DNA of 64,000 nucleotides from Nothopassalora personata (taxonomy: Eukaryota; Ascomycota; Dothideomycetes; Mycosphaerellales; Mycosphaerellaceae), in contig CM066299.1 of NCBI GenBank assembly GCA_033816765.1, forward strand, positions 558,001-622,000, in the 5' to 3' direction. Of this stretch, positions 21,900 through 32,478 are shown piece by piece (within the stretch, counting starts at the first letter, position 1; every line of letters starts with the position of its first letter). The translations under genes were made by a program, and so were the position numbers. The notes under the pieces were generated by a model, which made no database searches, was not told the origin of the DNA, and saw only the letters and a program-made list of their open reading frames with translations.

Positions 21900-22616
21900 A
21901 CCAGCAAATACTGAGCCAATAGTGCAAAGGTCAGGCTTGCCCGAACAGAAGTGTTGGATGATTCTCGAGGACCGATAATTGGAACCCAGAAAATTAGGAG
22001 TAGGAAAGGAAGGAGATCTTTGCGGCAGATGGTGAGCTTAGATATCTCGCTCTGCTGATAAGTCAATGCGCTGTTGAAAGACACGAATGTGTTTCCAGAC
22101 CTCTGATGATGTAAGATCACGTAGCATGATTGCCACGACGAACAGTGCATGATCAGATGTGTTCGTGGCAGGCCTGTTGTATTCGTGGCATTTTGTACGC
22201 CCCTCATGATACTTGCCAGCAGATGCGTCAGACAGAGCAGTCGCATGATAATCTCCTGGTCTGGTTTGATGATCCCGATGGAGCAGAGAGCATTCGCTGA
22301 AGAAATGATCGGGCGACGTGCGTTCCGGATCCGATACTCTGTGAATTTCTTTGCTGTCTTTCTGCCATCAAGACCGTGTAACGAGTGACTTGTATGCCAC
22401 CTGAGCTTCTTCCACTTTGATGGTCATGGTCCTGGTCACGCAAGAACGATGGCGCTGGACTCGGCCACGAGAACACACACTCCCAGATCATGTGTCACCG
22501 TCTCGGTGTCATGGCAATACTGGCCTGTAGTGCATCATGACTGCTTGGAACAACGAGTGATTGTTCGGATCATCCATCTGCGAGACGCAAGACCGCCTGC
22601 CCACCTCACATTCTCC
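21900..22616. other. Intergenic; likely promoter side of the secreted protein
   Basis: The stretch upstream (on the minus strand) of the Cys-repeat gene and downstream of the Arg/Ser-rich gene. Minus-strand frames here are short and lack domains; one ends TFALLAQYLLV just before the secreted protein's ATG and is not credible as a signal exon because a stop separates them. Confidence 0.4.
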
Positions 22617-23540
22617 TCACTGCCTACTCTTCGACCTCATCCGATCATTCGTACTAGGACCCCACCTCCCTCTCGCTTCCTCATCCCAATCTGTATCATC
22701 ATACCAATCCCTCTGCTCCTTCAAGCTATTCTTTCCATGCTCAGTATGCCTCGCCACCCGCTTCAAGAAGTCAATAGCATAGAACCCCGTCATCGCAGCG
22801 TCTGCATACGGCATCTTCCCCGAAGCCGCAAGACGTCCGTTCCTCAGAGCACCAATCGCCGTTCCGGTGGCAGCAGCGATCGCGATGCGTTTTCCCTTCT
22901 GACCGCTCCACGGTCCAGGCTCCGAACGACAGCGCACGGCTTCGACGCCGCCGGCCATGGCTGCGGACTTGAGTGCTTTCAGGATGGTGTACGACTCTGC
23001 TGGCTTGCGAGGATCGTCTTGTGGGAGATACTGAGGCCGTTGCGGGCGGTCACTTCGGCTCCAGGAGCGGCGGGAAGAGCGACTTCTACTATCATCGCGA
23101 CGACTGCGACTGCGACCTCTGGGCCAATAGCGGGTTTGGGTGTCGCTGCTATTGCTTGAATCGCGTATTCGTCTGCCACGGTCACCTTGGTAGTGAAGGT
23201 CAGGATAGTACGAGCTTCTTCGAGGATATTGGCCTTGCTCCTCGTAGTCATCTTCGTCTCGATAGCGTGAGGATCGTCCTGCGTCCGACTTGAAGCGACG
23301 ATGTCTTACTCTCTCGGTGACTTCTCGATAGCCTACATCGTCTCTTCGGCGGTTCCGGGAGTCGTAGTCGGGGTAGTCGGAAGAGCTGTCATAGTCATTG
23401 TAGTACATTGCGTCTTGGTATGGTACATAGCCAGGCTCTCTTCCTCGCGTTTGAATGGCCCCTGCATTGGATCTGTGCTCTTTCCCTTTGTCATACTCGG
23501 CGGCCTTTGGTCGTGCTGTGAGGGGATCTTGGTATGCCAT
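22617..23540 (-). CDS. Arg/Ser/Asp-rich protein with glycine-zipper-like segment
   Basis: A 307-codon single-exon ORF starting MAYQDPLTARPKAAEYDKG. Residues about 40-175 are low complexity, rich in Arg, Ser, Tyr and Asp (NRRRDDVGYREV; GRSRSRRDDSRSRSSRRSWS), reminiscent of RS domains and probably disordered. A conserved-looking block follows at about 185-290: TILKALKSAAMAGG, then KRIAIAAATGTAIGALRNG with small-residue spacing like a glycine zipper, then MTGFYAIDFLKRVARH. The C-terminus is charged. Fungal proteins with an RS-like N-terminus and an Ala/Gly zipper C-terminus are common hypotheticals; a nuclear or membrane-peripheral role is possible, but nothing here decides. The length and clean frame make it a confident gene. 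Confidence 0.7.
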   Translation of the reverse strand: MAYQDPLTARPKAAEYDKGKEHRSNAGAIQTRGREPGYVPYQDAMYYNDYDSSSDYPDYDSRNRRRDDVGYREVTERVRHRRFKSDAGRSSRYRDEDDYEEQGQYPRRSSYYPDLHYQGDRGRRIRDSSNSSDTQTRYWPRGRSRSRRDDSRSRSSRRSWSRSDRPQRPQYLPQDDPRKPAESYTILKALKSAAMAGGVEAVRCRSEPGPWSGQKGKRIAIAAATGTAIGALRNGRLAASGKMPYADAAMTGFYAIDFLKRVARHTEHGKNSLKEQRDWYDDTDWDEEARGRWGPSTNDRMRSKSRQ

Positions 23541-23965
23541 GAAGATGGTGGTTCAGCAATGCTCAAGCGCCGGTAGATGCGGAAATGCTGCTATACAGAG
23601 TTGCTCAAGTCGTTCAGGAGGTAGCAACAGTTGCGATAAAATGACAGGGCTTGCAAACGTGACTATCGTGGTTACATCCTTTCTCATGCCTCCCAAATAG
23701 TTCTGGCTGCTTCAAAGTCCCCGATTGGTCTTTACTCGGCACCGGGACAGTCCAGTGCCGTTATGGTCCGAGGCAATCGAGTGGCTAAAAGGGTAATGAT
23801 CGACGATGTGTCGTGTCATGGCTGTTTCGTTTCGTACTTTAGTCGAGTTGGCCTTGGGAGGAGAAACTTGGAAGAAGGCCTGTTCCCCACGGGGAATGCA
23901 TATCCGTTCTAGGATCCTCCACGCTCCTGATACAATCTTGAAACCCAAATCTTAGCTCGCCGAGG
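23541..23965. other. Intergenic up to the retrotransposon
   Basis: Unmutated, moderately GC DNA ending abruptly at the element. The last five bases before the LTR, 23966-23970, are AAGCT, one copy of the target-site duplication. A 78-codon minus-strand frame (23712-23948) has no support. Confidence 0.5.
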
Positions 23966-23970
23966 AAGCT

Positions 23971-24219
23971 TGTAAAGCGCCAGGATAATGCATGGATAGC
24001 AGGTTTTGAGGGTGACATAACCTGATTGAGTATAGTGATTACTTGTCTTTAGGAAATGAGATTAGGCACCTAAATTATAGGGATTAAGGGCTTCTTATTA
24101 AAAGAAGACTTATATAAGCACCTTAAGGGTGCTATTACTTATAAAAAACATAGTTTTTTATACCCCAATTTCTAGACTTAATACCCTAGTTCTAAACTTC
24201 TATCTCTACTAGTTTTATA
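23971..24219 (+). repeat. Copia 5' LTR (249 bp)
   Basis: Starts TGTAAAGCGCC and ends AGTTTTATA, where the mutated final TA corresponds to CA in the 3' LTR. It aligns with 37258-37506 without indels. Its left third keeps G and C where the other copy has A and T; its right third shows the reverse. Confidence 0.92.
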
Positions 24220-24289
24220 GTTATAAGCCTAAGTTAAGTAACTTAGGGTCTCTATTCGGAATTGCATATATCTATTAGACCTAATCAAA

Positions 24290-25473
24290 GTATATAATAG
24301 ACCTTAGGCAATACCTTTAGGACTACTCGTCCGCTACAACAACGAAGGAACTAAACTGCTACGATCCCTCTATATTTAATAACTTCTACCTTTAGACTTA
24401 GGCTAAAGCAGTTAGAATAGACTTATAGAAGTATATAGAAGGGAAGTTATAGGACGGTACGACAACCTAGGAAATAGATCTCGATCTATTACCTAAACCT
24501 TAGGAACCGGTTATAGGCCCTCTACCTAACCCTCCTACTAAAGACGATAATATAGCTACATAGACCCTTTTTAGCAGAATTAGCATATCGTACAACCTCC
24601 GGTATACGATATATAGGAATTAGAAGAAAGAATACGAGGACTTTGTAACTCGTAAACGTTCCCTAAAATCCTACTTCGAGAGGACTATTCCCTAAATATA
24701 TATTAACGACCTTCTTAGCCGACTAGATACCCTCTCTACTTAGTAGTCATACATTAAAGCTAAGCTAGAGCCTAAGACTAAGAGTAGAAGGGTAATTCTT
24801 TAGAGCTAATACGATAAGCTTATAAAGGGACCTAAGAGTAAGAATATCGACTAATTTCTTATAAAGTAGCTTAAGCTTAACCGAAAGCTTAGATAGAGGG
24901 GCTATCTACTTGCCCTATATATAAAAGATAACCTATGCCGCATAATTAAGGACACTATTAATATAGCTAAGGGTAGAATTATCGCGGAGTTAAGCAATAA
25001 CCTTAAAGATGCTGTCTAGAGGTGTCTTAAGTTTGCTAGAAGGAACCCTAGTAAGTACAAGGTAAATAGTAACACTAAGAAGAGCGTCTTATTTACTACA
25101 TTAGGGGATTAACATACTACTAGTTATCCCCTAGAAAAGACAACGAGGGATTGCCTAAGACAAACATATACTAAGATAACTAGAAAACCTCCTAACAAAG
25201 CATGCCTATTCCTTCGAAAATGCAATATTGTTAACTATAACTTACGACCACCTTAGGAAAGTATAGACAATACCTAGAAAAGTTAGCTACAGACCTACCG
25301 CAACTATCTAAGGGACAATCCTTAATTCTATAAGCGCTAGGCAAGTAGATATAAGGATCTAGAGGCCCTTAAACTTATAAAGGATCTTTAGTCTAACTCT
25401 AATAAAGACTAAAGAACAGAGGAAACGGATTCGAGACCGAGAGGGTTATACGGACTACGCGTAATTAAGACCT
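24290..25473 (+). pseudogene. Copia gag remnant
   Basis: With stops ignored, the plus frame reads as a copia Gag: a segment with GPKSKNID-stop-FLIK-stop-LKLNRKL and LSNNLKDAV-stop-RCLKFARRNP resembles the UBN2-type Gag helices, followed by CLFLRKCN, perhaps a damaged zinc knuckle. Stops are TAA/TAG. The frame is cut at 25473 by the gypsy insertion and resumes at 32479. Confidence 0.6.
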
Positions 25474-25478
25474 AGGGG

Positions 25479-25881
25479 TGTTAGGTTTAGTATAACCTAA
25501 TGATATCACAAGTTAAGAAGACAAGCTTAATCGGGTTTGTTCTCGGGCCGATAGGAAGTTAAGGGAGAGTAATAAAGCAGTAGCTGTCTTGTCTTATAAA
25601 GACTAAGTAGCAGTGAGGCAGAGGTTAGATTATAGTATATTCTAAACAGTAATATTAAATAGTAAGTTAAACGCATTAAAACTATAAGGGTTTTTAGCGT
25701 TCCTAAATATAAAGGAGATTCGTAGATCTCGGTAATTAGTCTAATTATTCTAAGCATAAGCAGTCTAATTAGTCTAAGCATAAGCAGTCTAATCGCTCTA
25801 AGTCTAAGCGCTTAGGTAGGATAAGTTACGTGTTTGTCTTGTTGTTATAATTCTAGGGTCTATAGGAATTATTCCGTAACA
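25479..25881 (-). repeat. Gypsy LTR (left; 3' LTR of the element), 403 bp
   Basis: TGTTAGGTTTAG...CCGTAACA, flanked on the left by AGGGG. It contains short internal tandem repeats of the type GTCTAATYAGTCTAAGCATAA around 25735-25800. It matches 32071-32473 except for transitions. Confidence 0.92.
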
Positions 25882-25954
25882 CTATCCCCTTCTTAGCCTA
25901 GCTTCGTCCCGAAGCTTCTTAAGCCGTTATTATTTCTTGTAGTAATAGTTAACT

Positions 25955-26437
25955 ATGTCTTCTTCCTCCTATAAACGCCGTTAACGACTTGCTTAGGATA
26001 CTAAAATTTCTAGTATTAAAATAGCTCTATACACGAATTATTAGAAGTCTCGATCCTCGGGCGTAGTAGTGAAGTGTATCGTAGGTTCTCGGTCTAGAAA
26101 GTGTTCGGCCTATATTCGAAAAGGCTATAAGGATTACGATATGCGTCTTTCTTATCCGGAGTAGGAACGTCTTCGCGATTTACGCGATAGTCTTAAGCTA
26201 GAGCTTAAGAGGATTAAAGAGGAGGAGGTGCGGCTAAAGATGCGTAAGATCTGTCTTCGGAAACAGCTACGATTAGCTAAGCGTCGTACCAACGATGCCG
26301 TCGCTAAGGAGTTAGAGGAGCTCGAGGAGGAAGAGGCGCGCGAGGAGCTAGCGTCTCTTAAGCGGGCGTCGGGGGTAGAGGTGTCGCCTTCGCTAGTTTC
26401 CTTCTCGGATATCCTAGAGATGCCCGTAAATAACTAG
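25955..26437 (+). pseudogene. Accessory ORF antisense to the gypsy element
   Basis: A 160-codon frame from ATG at 25955 to TAG at 26435-26437, opposite to the gypsy genes. It is interrupted by only four stops (one TAA, three TAG), each explicable by C-to-T or G-to-A change. The N-terminal half has a Cys motif, KCIVGSRSRKCSA then Y-IRKGYKDY, where the two Tyr codons (TAT, TAC) fit RIP-mutated Cys codons. The C-terminal half is a long charged helix, probably a coiled coil (RLAKRRTNDAVAKELEELEE). The last 69 codons are fully open. No known family is assigned; a nucleic-acid-binding protein is a guess. The sequence here is more GC-rich than the surrounding element. Confidence 0.55.
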
Positions 26438-26533
26438 GCGGCGCTTTCTAGAGCGGAGCCTTAGGGCGAGTCCCTAGGGTTAGAGACTTATTAGGGTATT
26501 TATTTATAAGTTATGTCCCTGTTCTTATTAATT

Positions 26534-26607
26534 GGCTAGGTAGCTTAGTAGTAGAGCGCAAGCTGTCTATACTCTTAAGGTCGTGGGTTCGATTCCTACC
26601 CTAGTCG
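26534..26607 (+). tRNA. tRNA-like sequence inside the gypsy element
   Basis: A 7-bp acceptor stem (GGCTAGG with CCTAGTC), a D arm (GCTT-AGTAGTA-GAGC) and a 5-bp T arm (GTGGG-TTCGATT-CCTAC) fold as in a tRNA. The B box GGTTCGATTCC is a perfect match to the Pol III consensus; the A box TAGCTTAGTAGT differs by one G-to-A. The anticodon domain (26558-26582) is 2-3 nt too long and lacks a clean 5-bp stem, so no anticodon can be read. It is probably a tRNA pseudogene carried by the element. It resembles a lysine-type tRNA in the D and variable regions, but this is weak. Confidence 0.55.
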
Positions 26608-26649
26608 CTCGTCGGCCGAGAGATCGATTATCGTTAGTTATATCGGCGG

Positions 26650-29600
26650 ACCTATTTTTAGTATTGTCGGATCTTTTACTAACAGTTTTGTAGGTTTTGT
26701 TTTAGTTCCTAGGTATTTTCTAATTCGTCGTATCCTTTCTACTTAATAAGGTATCGCTAACCTTTCTTATCTAGGATTTTTTCGACTTTAAATTTGTTTT
26801 CTGCTTCTGGCTCGAAATAGAAGCTTTCCTAGCAGGGTGTTTCGGCGTCTACGGGTTCCAACTTGGAGATATAGAAGACTAGGTGGATTTTTACGTCTAA
26901 TAGTAGTCGTAGGCGGTAATTAACTAGTCCTATAACTTTATCGATAAAAAATGGTCCGACCTTAACGTAATCCAGTTTCTTAGTCTGTCTTCTTATTCTT
27001 AAGTTTTTTATAAGGAGATAGACCTTATCCCCCTCTTTTAGTAGAGGTGCTATTTTTCTCGTGTCCTATCGTTATTAAGACAGTTTGTGTTATACATCTT
27101 CGATCGCCTTGCGTGTTTCTTTATACACTTCCTTAAGAGTATCCGTCGTTACGATTGCTCTTTCGGCTTATAGGTAAGATCTAGGTGTTCTGAATAGGTT
27201 AGGGTCTTTACTAAAGTTCGTATAAAATGGCGTCGTTAACGTTGTCTCTAATTTATGGTTGTTTAGTGCAATCTACGCTATTAGCAGTAATAAAGCCTAG
27301 TTGTCTTGTACGTAGTTAATATAGTGTCGTAGGTATTATTCTAGCGTTTAGTTTATCCTTTTGGTTTGTCCGTCTGTTTCTAGATGATATGCTATTAACA
27401 GCTTATGTCTTATTCTAATCGTTCCTATAAGCGTTTTCTAGTAGTTCGATGTAAATAGCTTGTCTCTGTCCGTTATAAACGTTTAAGGGAATCCGTAGTA
27501 TCGGATAAGTCTATCTAGTACGAGGTATCCGAGCTGCTCTACATTGTATGTCTCTAATGCAAGAATAAAGTGTGCGTATTTTGTAAGTCTGTTAACTATA
27601 ACTAGTATTATGTTGTATAGTTGTTTCGTAACTTAGTCTCTTAACGGTAGGAGTTTCGTAATAAAGTCTATTATGACTTCGTCCTATAGTTTCGTCGGTA
27701 GTGTCCTAAACTGTAGGTGACCGTATTTCGCATGTCTCGTAGCCTTGTTTCGTTAGCAGTATACGCATTGTTTAATGTAGCGTAACACCTTAAGTCTTAT
27801 CTATAGGAATAAGAAGCTGCGCTGTATTAGGTCTATTGTCTTTAAAGTTCTAGGGTGTCCGTAAGTTAGTCCGTCGTAATGTTATCGTATACATTCTCCT
27901 TCTCAATCCCTTAGTACTTAGTATTTTCCTTACGAAATAGGGAATTGTTTATCCTTGTCGCCTAGTATCCGTACGATGTTGTTAAATTCTCTAGTGTTAG
28001 CACTAAGACTTCCGTTAGGGTTCGTCTTTAGTATTTTATGTTGTACTAGTTCTTTTCCTTCTATGTAGTCGCTTCTTCGGCTTAGCGTATTAGCGCGACT
28101 ATTCTCTTTTCCTAGAGTATATTTAATTTCGAACTTATATTGCCCTAGTAGCTTAGACTAGCGGGCTTGCCTTTAGGTAAGTTCTTTCGTCGTCGTAAAG
28201 TACGTAAGATTCTTATAGTTAGAAAGAATCGTTAACTTCGGTAGGCCCTCGACGTATACTCTCTAATGTTGTATAGTAGTAATAATAGCTAGAAGCTCTT
28301 TATTATAGATGTCGTAGTTCTGTTCCGCTATAGTTATTTTCCGGGAGTAATAGGCTACTAGGTGTCTCTACCTATCGTGTGTCTATGTTAGACACGCGCC
28401 TATTGCTATATTAGACGCATCGGTCTCGATATGGACCTCCTTACTACTATCGAATAATCAAAGCGTAGGGGCTAAAGCGCATTGTTCCTTAAGTCTATTA
28501 AACGCTTTAATCTGTTCCTTTCTAGGTAACGTCTTTTCTCGTAAGTATCGTTATTAGTGCTACTATCTTTATATAGTCCCTAATGAACTTCCGGTTGTAG
28601 TTCGCTAGTCTAAGGAATGATTGTACGTCCTTGACTGTTTTTAGTTCTAGCTATTCTCTAATTAACTATGTTTTTGAAGGGTCGATCGTGATCCCTATAG
28701 TGCTAATAATAAAGCCTAAGAATTTAACTTCCTTTTTGTAGAATTCGCATTTTTCGGGCGCTGTCTTGAATCCTAAACGCGTGAGTCGTTCGAATACGTC
28801 CTAGACTTGCTTTATGTAATTCTAAAGGGATCCTTTCGTGTAGACTAATATGTCGTCTATGTAAGCGATAACGTATACATCGAGTAGGTCTCTAAGTGTC
28901 TCGTTAACAAGGTCCTAATAGGATGCGGGTACGTTAGTTAATCCTATTAGCATAACTAAGAATTCGTAAAGTCCGTATCTTGTTCTAAAAGCGGTTTTCT
29001 ATTCCTCCCCTTCCGCTATCCGTATAGCGTAGAAGGCATCTCGTAGGTTAATCTTCGTGTACTAGTCTAATCCGGTTAATCTGTCTTATGCTTCTTCGAT
29101 GTTAGGTAGCGGGTATCGGTTCTTAATCGTAATCTCGTTTAACTTCCTATAGTCTTGTACGAGTCGTAACTTCCCGTTTGCTTTTAGAACGAACATATAT
29201 AGAGTTCCTACACTCGAGGTAGATCTTCTTATCCATCCTTTAGCTAGCTTCTCCTTTAGCTATTCTCGTAGGGTCTATAGCTCTTTCTTAGACATTTAAT
29301 ATAGGGGTCCCTATAGAGGCTCTTTCCCTAGCTAAATGTTTATCTTGTAATCCTATAGTTAGTGCTTAGGTAAGGCATCCTTACCTCTTTCCTTTTTAAA
29401 GAGTCGCGACTACTTACGATACTCCTTAGGAATACTTAACTCTAAGATGTTAGTATTCTTCGATAGTGCGTTACTTCTATTACTACTAGTGACTTCGTAA
29501 CCCGGCGGCCCTACGCTAGTGTCTATCCCGGTCGAAGGTAGTTCTTCTGTCCTTCTAGTCGGCGTAAGCTATATCCTATTTAGCTGTCTCTTTACCTTAT

Positions 29601-30250
29601 CTACTAGCGAACGCTACCGCTACGTAGGCTAAATGTCGATAATGCAGTCGCATTCCCTAAATATAAGTACTCCTCTTCTCTAGTCGATTACTAGATTATG
29701 CTTTCTTAACTAAGGTATACCTAGTACGATGTTATAACTAGCTATGTTAGTAACATCTAAGATAATCTCCTCGTAGTGCCGTTGGATAGTAAGTAGTAGC
29801 GGTATCGTCTCGCGCTCTACGCTAGGTAAGGATAATCCGTCTACCGCGATTAATTTATAACCCTCTATCTTCTTATAGGTAGCGATCCTATGTCTTATAA
29901 CAAATGATTCGGAGGTAAAATTCCCGCTTGCTCCGGAATCTATTATAGCATCTATCTTGTGCCCGTTAACGATAATCTTAGTTCGAAACACTATTATCGT
30001 TAGTAATGCTTAAGCCTTTTCTATGTCGCATAACTCCCTTCGGTCGCTTATTCCTAGGGAGTTAATCCTTTTCCCTATTCGTATATAGAACGTCGTACTT
30101 CGTGTCTCGAGGCCTCCGCTTAAACCTAGCGCGAGCCTTTCTATATCTACACCTACATTCGGTAACGTTCCTAGATCTTCTACGTTTCTAAGTAGAGTGC
30201 GCGTGCGTGTTATACTACGTTGCGTAATTTATTCGATATAAATGTTCCTA
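26650..30250 (-). pseudogene. Gypsy pol remnant (PR, RT, RNase H, IN, chromodomain)
   Basis: Reading on the minus strand: protease with IIDSGASGNFTSE in a 93-codon intact stretch (29710-29991); RT catalytic box YIDDILVY at about 28840-28863; integrase zinc-finger remnant with CVYC-stop-RNKATRHAKYGHLQ near 27755; a KVGPFFIDKVIG / VNYRLRLLLDVKIH GPY/F-type module near 26.9 kb; and a chromodomain, KFKVEKILDKK...YLIK-stop-KGYDELENT-stop, near 26.7-26.8 kb, where both stops sit at expected Trp positions. Stops are almost all TAA or TAG. Not functional. Confidence 0.8.
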
Positions 30251-31089
30251 ACGGTGTAAGATATCCGGTTCCTGTTATTCGGCTCCCTATCGGTAGTCGT
30301 TCTATAACAGCGGTTGCTAGATTCTCGGTTGTTCCTATAAGTAGGTATCCCTAGGCTATACCTCGTAGGGTGTCGAGTGTCTTATTAAACTTAATAGAGT
30401 GTAGCATCCTTCGTCCGCCTATCTTAGGTAGGAACTCCTCGTGCCTTCTTTATAGGTGTACGATTATGTTATATAATTTCTTAGGTGCATTAATTGTGAA
30501 GGTTAGTTGTTTATTGTCGTCGTTAGTGTTGCTCTCTTCTCCTTCGGAGGAATCTTCTTCGCTTAATTCTTCCGGATCCTAATCTTCCTCGATAGTATCT
30601 AGCCCGGTGGTTTCTTAACTTTCTTCCTATGGTTCCGGTGACTACGATCCGTTCTATCCCGGGTCCTGGTTTTCCTTATTACTTCTATCGTTATTAAAGT
30701 AGGATTCGTCGATGTCTACTTCTCGGAGCGTAGCGTTTTGCCTATACGTCGTACCTAGGGTTCCTCTCGGTTGTTAAGGCTAATACCCTACGCTTAACTT
30801 CGCGGCGTAGTAAACTTAACACGAGTCTTAGTAATAGAATCGCTAGTGAAGGCTTCTATAACCATTTCAAGACTCGGATTCGATCTCGTAGTCGACTCTT
30901 CGTATTATTATGTTAAACTATTATAGTTGGTTCTTCGTACTAAATAGAATAGCTACTATTTGCTGCCTATAGTATCCCCTTCGTCCTTCTAAGGGGTCTA
31001 GGAGAGGCGTCGTGCTTCTATTGCTAGCTCTCTCCCCTACTCTCCGAGTACAGTCGGTATCTCCTCGAGATCTAACGCTACTCTTAGAT

Positions 31090-32030
31090 TTACTAGTTCG
31101 GGGTTGTATTATGTTAAACTGTTCGCGGCGTACTATATTCTTACCGCGGTAGTCCCTTACTAGGTGGCTAGGTTTACTACATCCGTAGTAAGTTCGTGTT
31201 TCTTTCGAACTCCGGGATGCTCTGTTCCCGTTGCTATTCCTAATCTTACGACCCTTCTCGGTAACGTCGAGTTCTATTAGCTATAGTCCGTAGTACGGTT
31301 TGTCCCTAGGCTTATTGTTGTAGTTGTCGTAGAAGCCTCTATTACGGTTATTATAGCCTAGTATGTATCCAGCCTTTCCGGATACCTTAGAATCGTATCG
31401 TCGTTCTATAGCTCTTTTGTAGAGCTTGTCGTTAAGATCAATCGTAACTCTAACGAGGTCGCCTAAGCTATCGATCTTCCGACCGTCCGTTATTAACTCG
31501 TCCTTAACATGCTCCTTTAGTCCTCTCCGGTACATAACTTAAAGTACTTCGTCGTCCTAATTGGTAAGTTGCGCGTATTCCTAGAATTTAGTAGCATATT
31601 CGGTAGTAGATGTCTTCTAGGTCAAATGCTAAATAACACGAACGGCAGTAGCAATCTTATTAGAGACACTAAAGACGCTCTTTGTAGCATGCTTAAGATA
31701 GTTGTATAACCTAAAGATTCCGTCGGCATTGTCTTCTCCGTTGCTATCTAGGTATTTCCTAAGGAATAGTTTAACCTAATATTGTACTCGTCCTCTTAAA
31801 AAGGTAGTAGTAAAGACAGGCTTAAGGTTCTTAGGCATAGAGTTAAATAAGAAGTACATGTCTATCTAAGAGACCTAAGTGTCGAACTTGTCTCGGTCGC
31901 TATAGTAGTATTCTAGCTTGCTAACCTTAAGGGTGTCGTTGCCTATATAAGTAGCTAAGGTATTAATAGTATTGTTCGCGGTCTGAGGTCGTCGGGCTCT
32001 ACTTGCTTCACTAGGGGCGGGTGTTCCCCG
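31090..32030 (-). pseudogene. Gypsy gag remnant
   Basis: The minus strand encodes a retrotransposon Gag with stretches such as MPKNLKPVFTTTFLRGRVQ and, in an 84-codon intact stretch (31281-31535), YRRGLKEHVKDELITDG. A zinc knuckle near 31150-31185 reads YYGCSKPSHLVRDY, fitting CxxCxxxxHxxxxC with both outer Cys changed to Tyr by G-to-A mutation. Confidence 0.7.
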
Positions 32031-32070
32031 TTTACTCTGTTGGTCTCCTATCGTAGAGGGCGTTTAAAGC

Positions 32071-32473
32071 TATTAGGTTTAGTATAACCTAATAATATTA
32101 TAAGTCAAGAAGACAAGCTTAATCGGGTTTATTCTCGGGCCGATAGGAAGTTAAGGGAGAGTAATAAAGTAGTAGCTGTCTTATCTTATAAAGACTAAGC
32201 AGCAGTAAGGTAGAGGTTAGGTTATAGTGTATTCTAAACAGTAATATTAAACAGTAAGTTAAATGTATTAAAACTATAAGGGTTTTTAGCGTTCCTAAAT
32301 ACAAAGGAGATTCGTAGATCTCGGTAATTAGTCTAATCATTCTAAGCATAAGCAGTCTAATCAGTCTAAGCATAAGCAGTCTAATCGCTCTAAGTCTAAG
32401 CGCTTAGGTAGGATGAGTCACGTGTTTGTCTTGTCGTTATAATTCTAGGGTCCATAGGAATCATTCCGTAACA
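32071..32473 (-). repeat. Gypsy LTR (right; 5' LTR of the element), 403 bp
   Basis: Begins TATTAGG (TGTTAGG with G-to-A) and ends CCGTAACA, then the AGGGG target-site duplicate. Same length as the left LTR. Confidence 0.92.
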
Positions 32474-32478
32474 AGGGG

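Larger units (their letters stand above)
25479..32473 (-). mobile_element. Nested Ty3/gypsy chromovirus, RIP-degraded
   Basis: Two 403-bp LTRs (25479-25881 and 32071-32473), beginning TGTTAGG and ending TAACA, and a 5-bp duplication of the copia sequence, AGGGG, at 25474-25478 and 32474-32478 define a 6,995-bp insertion. Its coding strand is minus: gag near 31.1-32.0 kb, aspartic protease at 29.7-30.0 kb, reverse transcriptase with YIDDIL near 28.85 kb, integrase with a zinc-finger remnant near 27.75 kb, a GPY/F-like module near 26.9 kb and a chromodomain near 26.75 kb. The protease-RT-integrase order and chromodomain mark a chromovirus. Both copies of every domain-level frame carry RIP-type stops. 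A plus-strand ORF and a tRNA-like sequence lie between the chromodomain and the left LTR. Confidence 0.9.
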
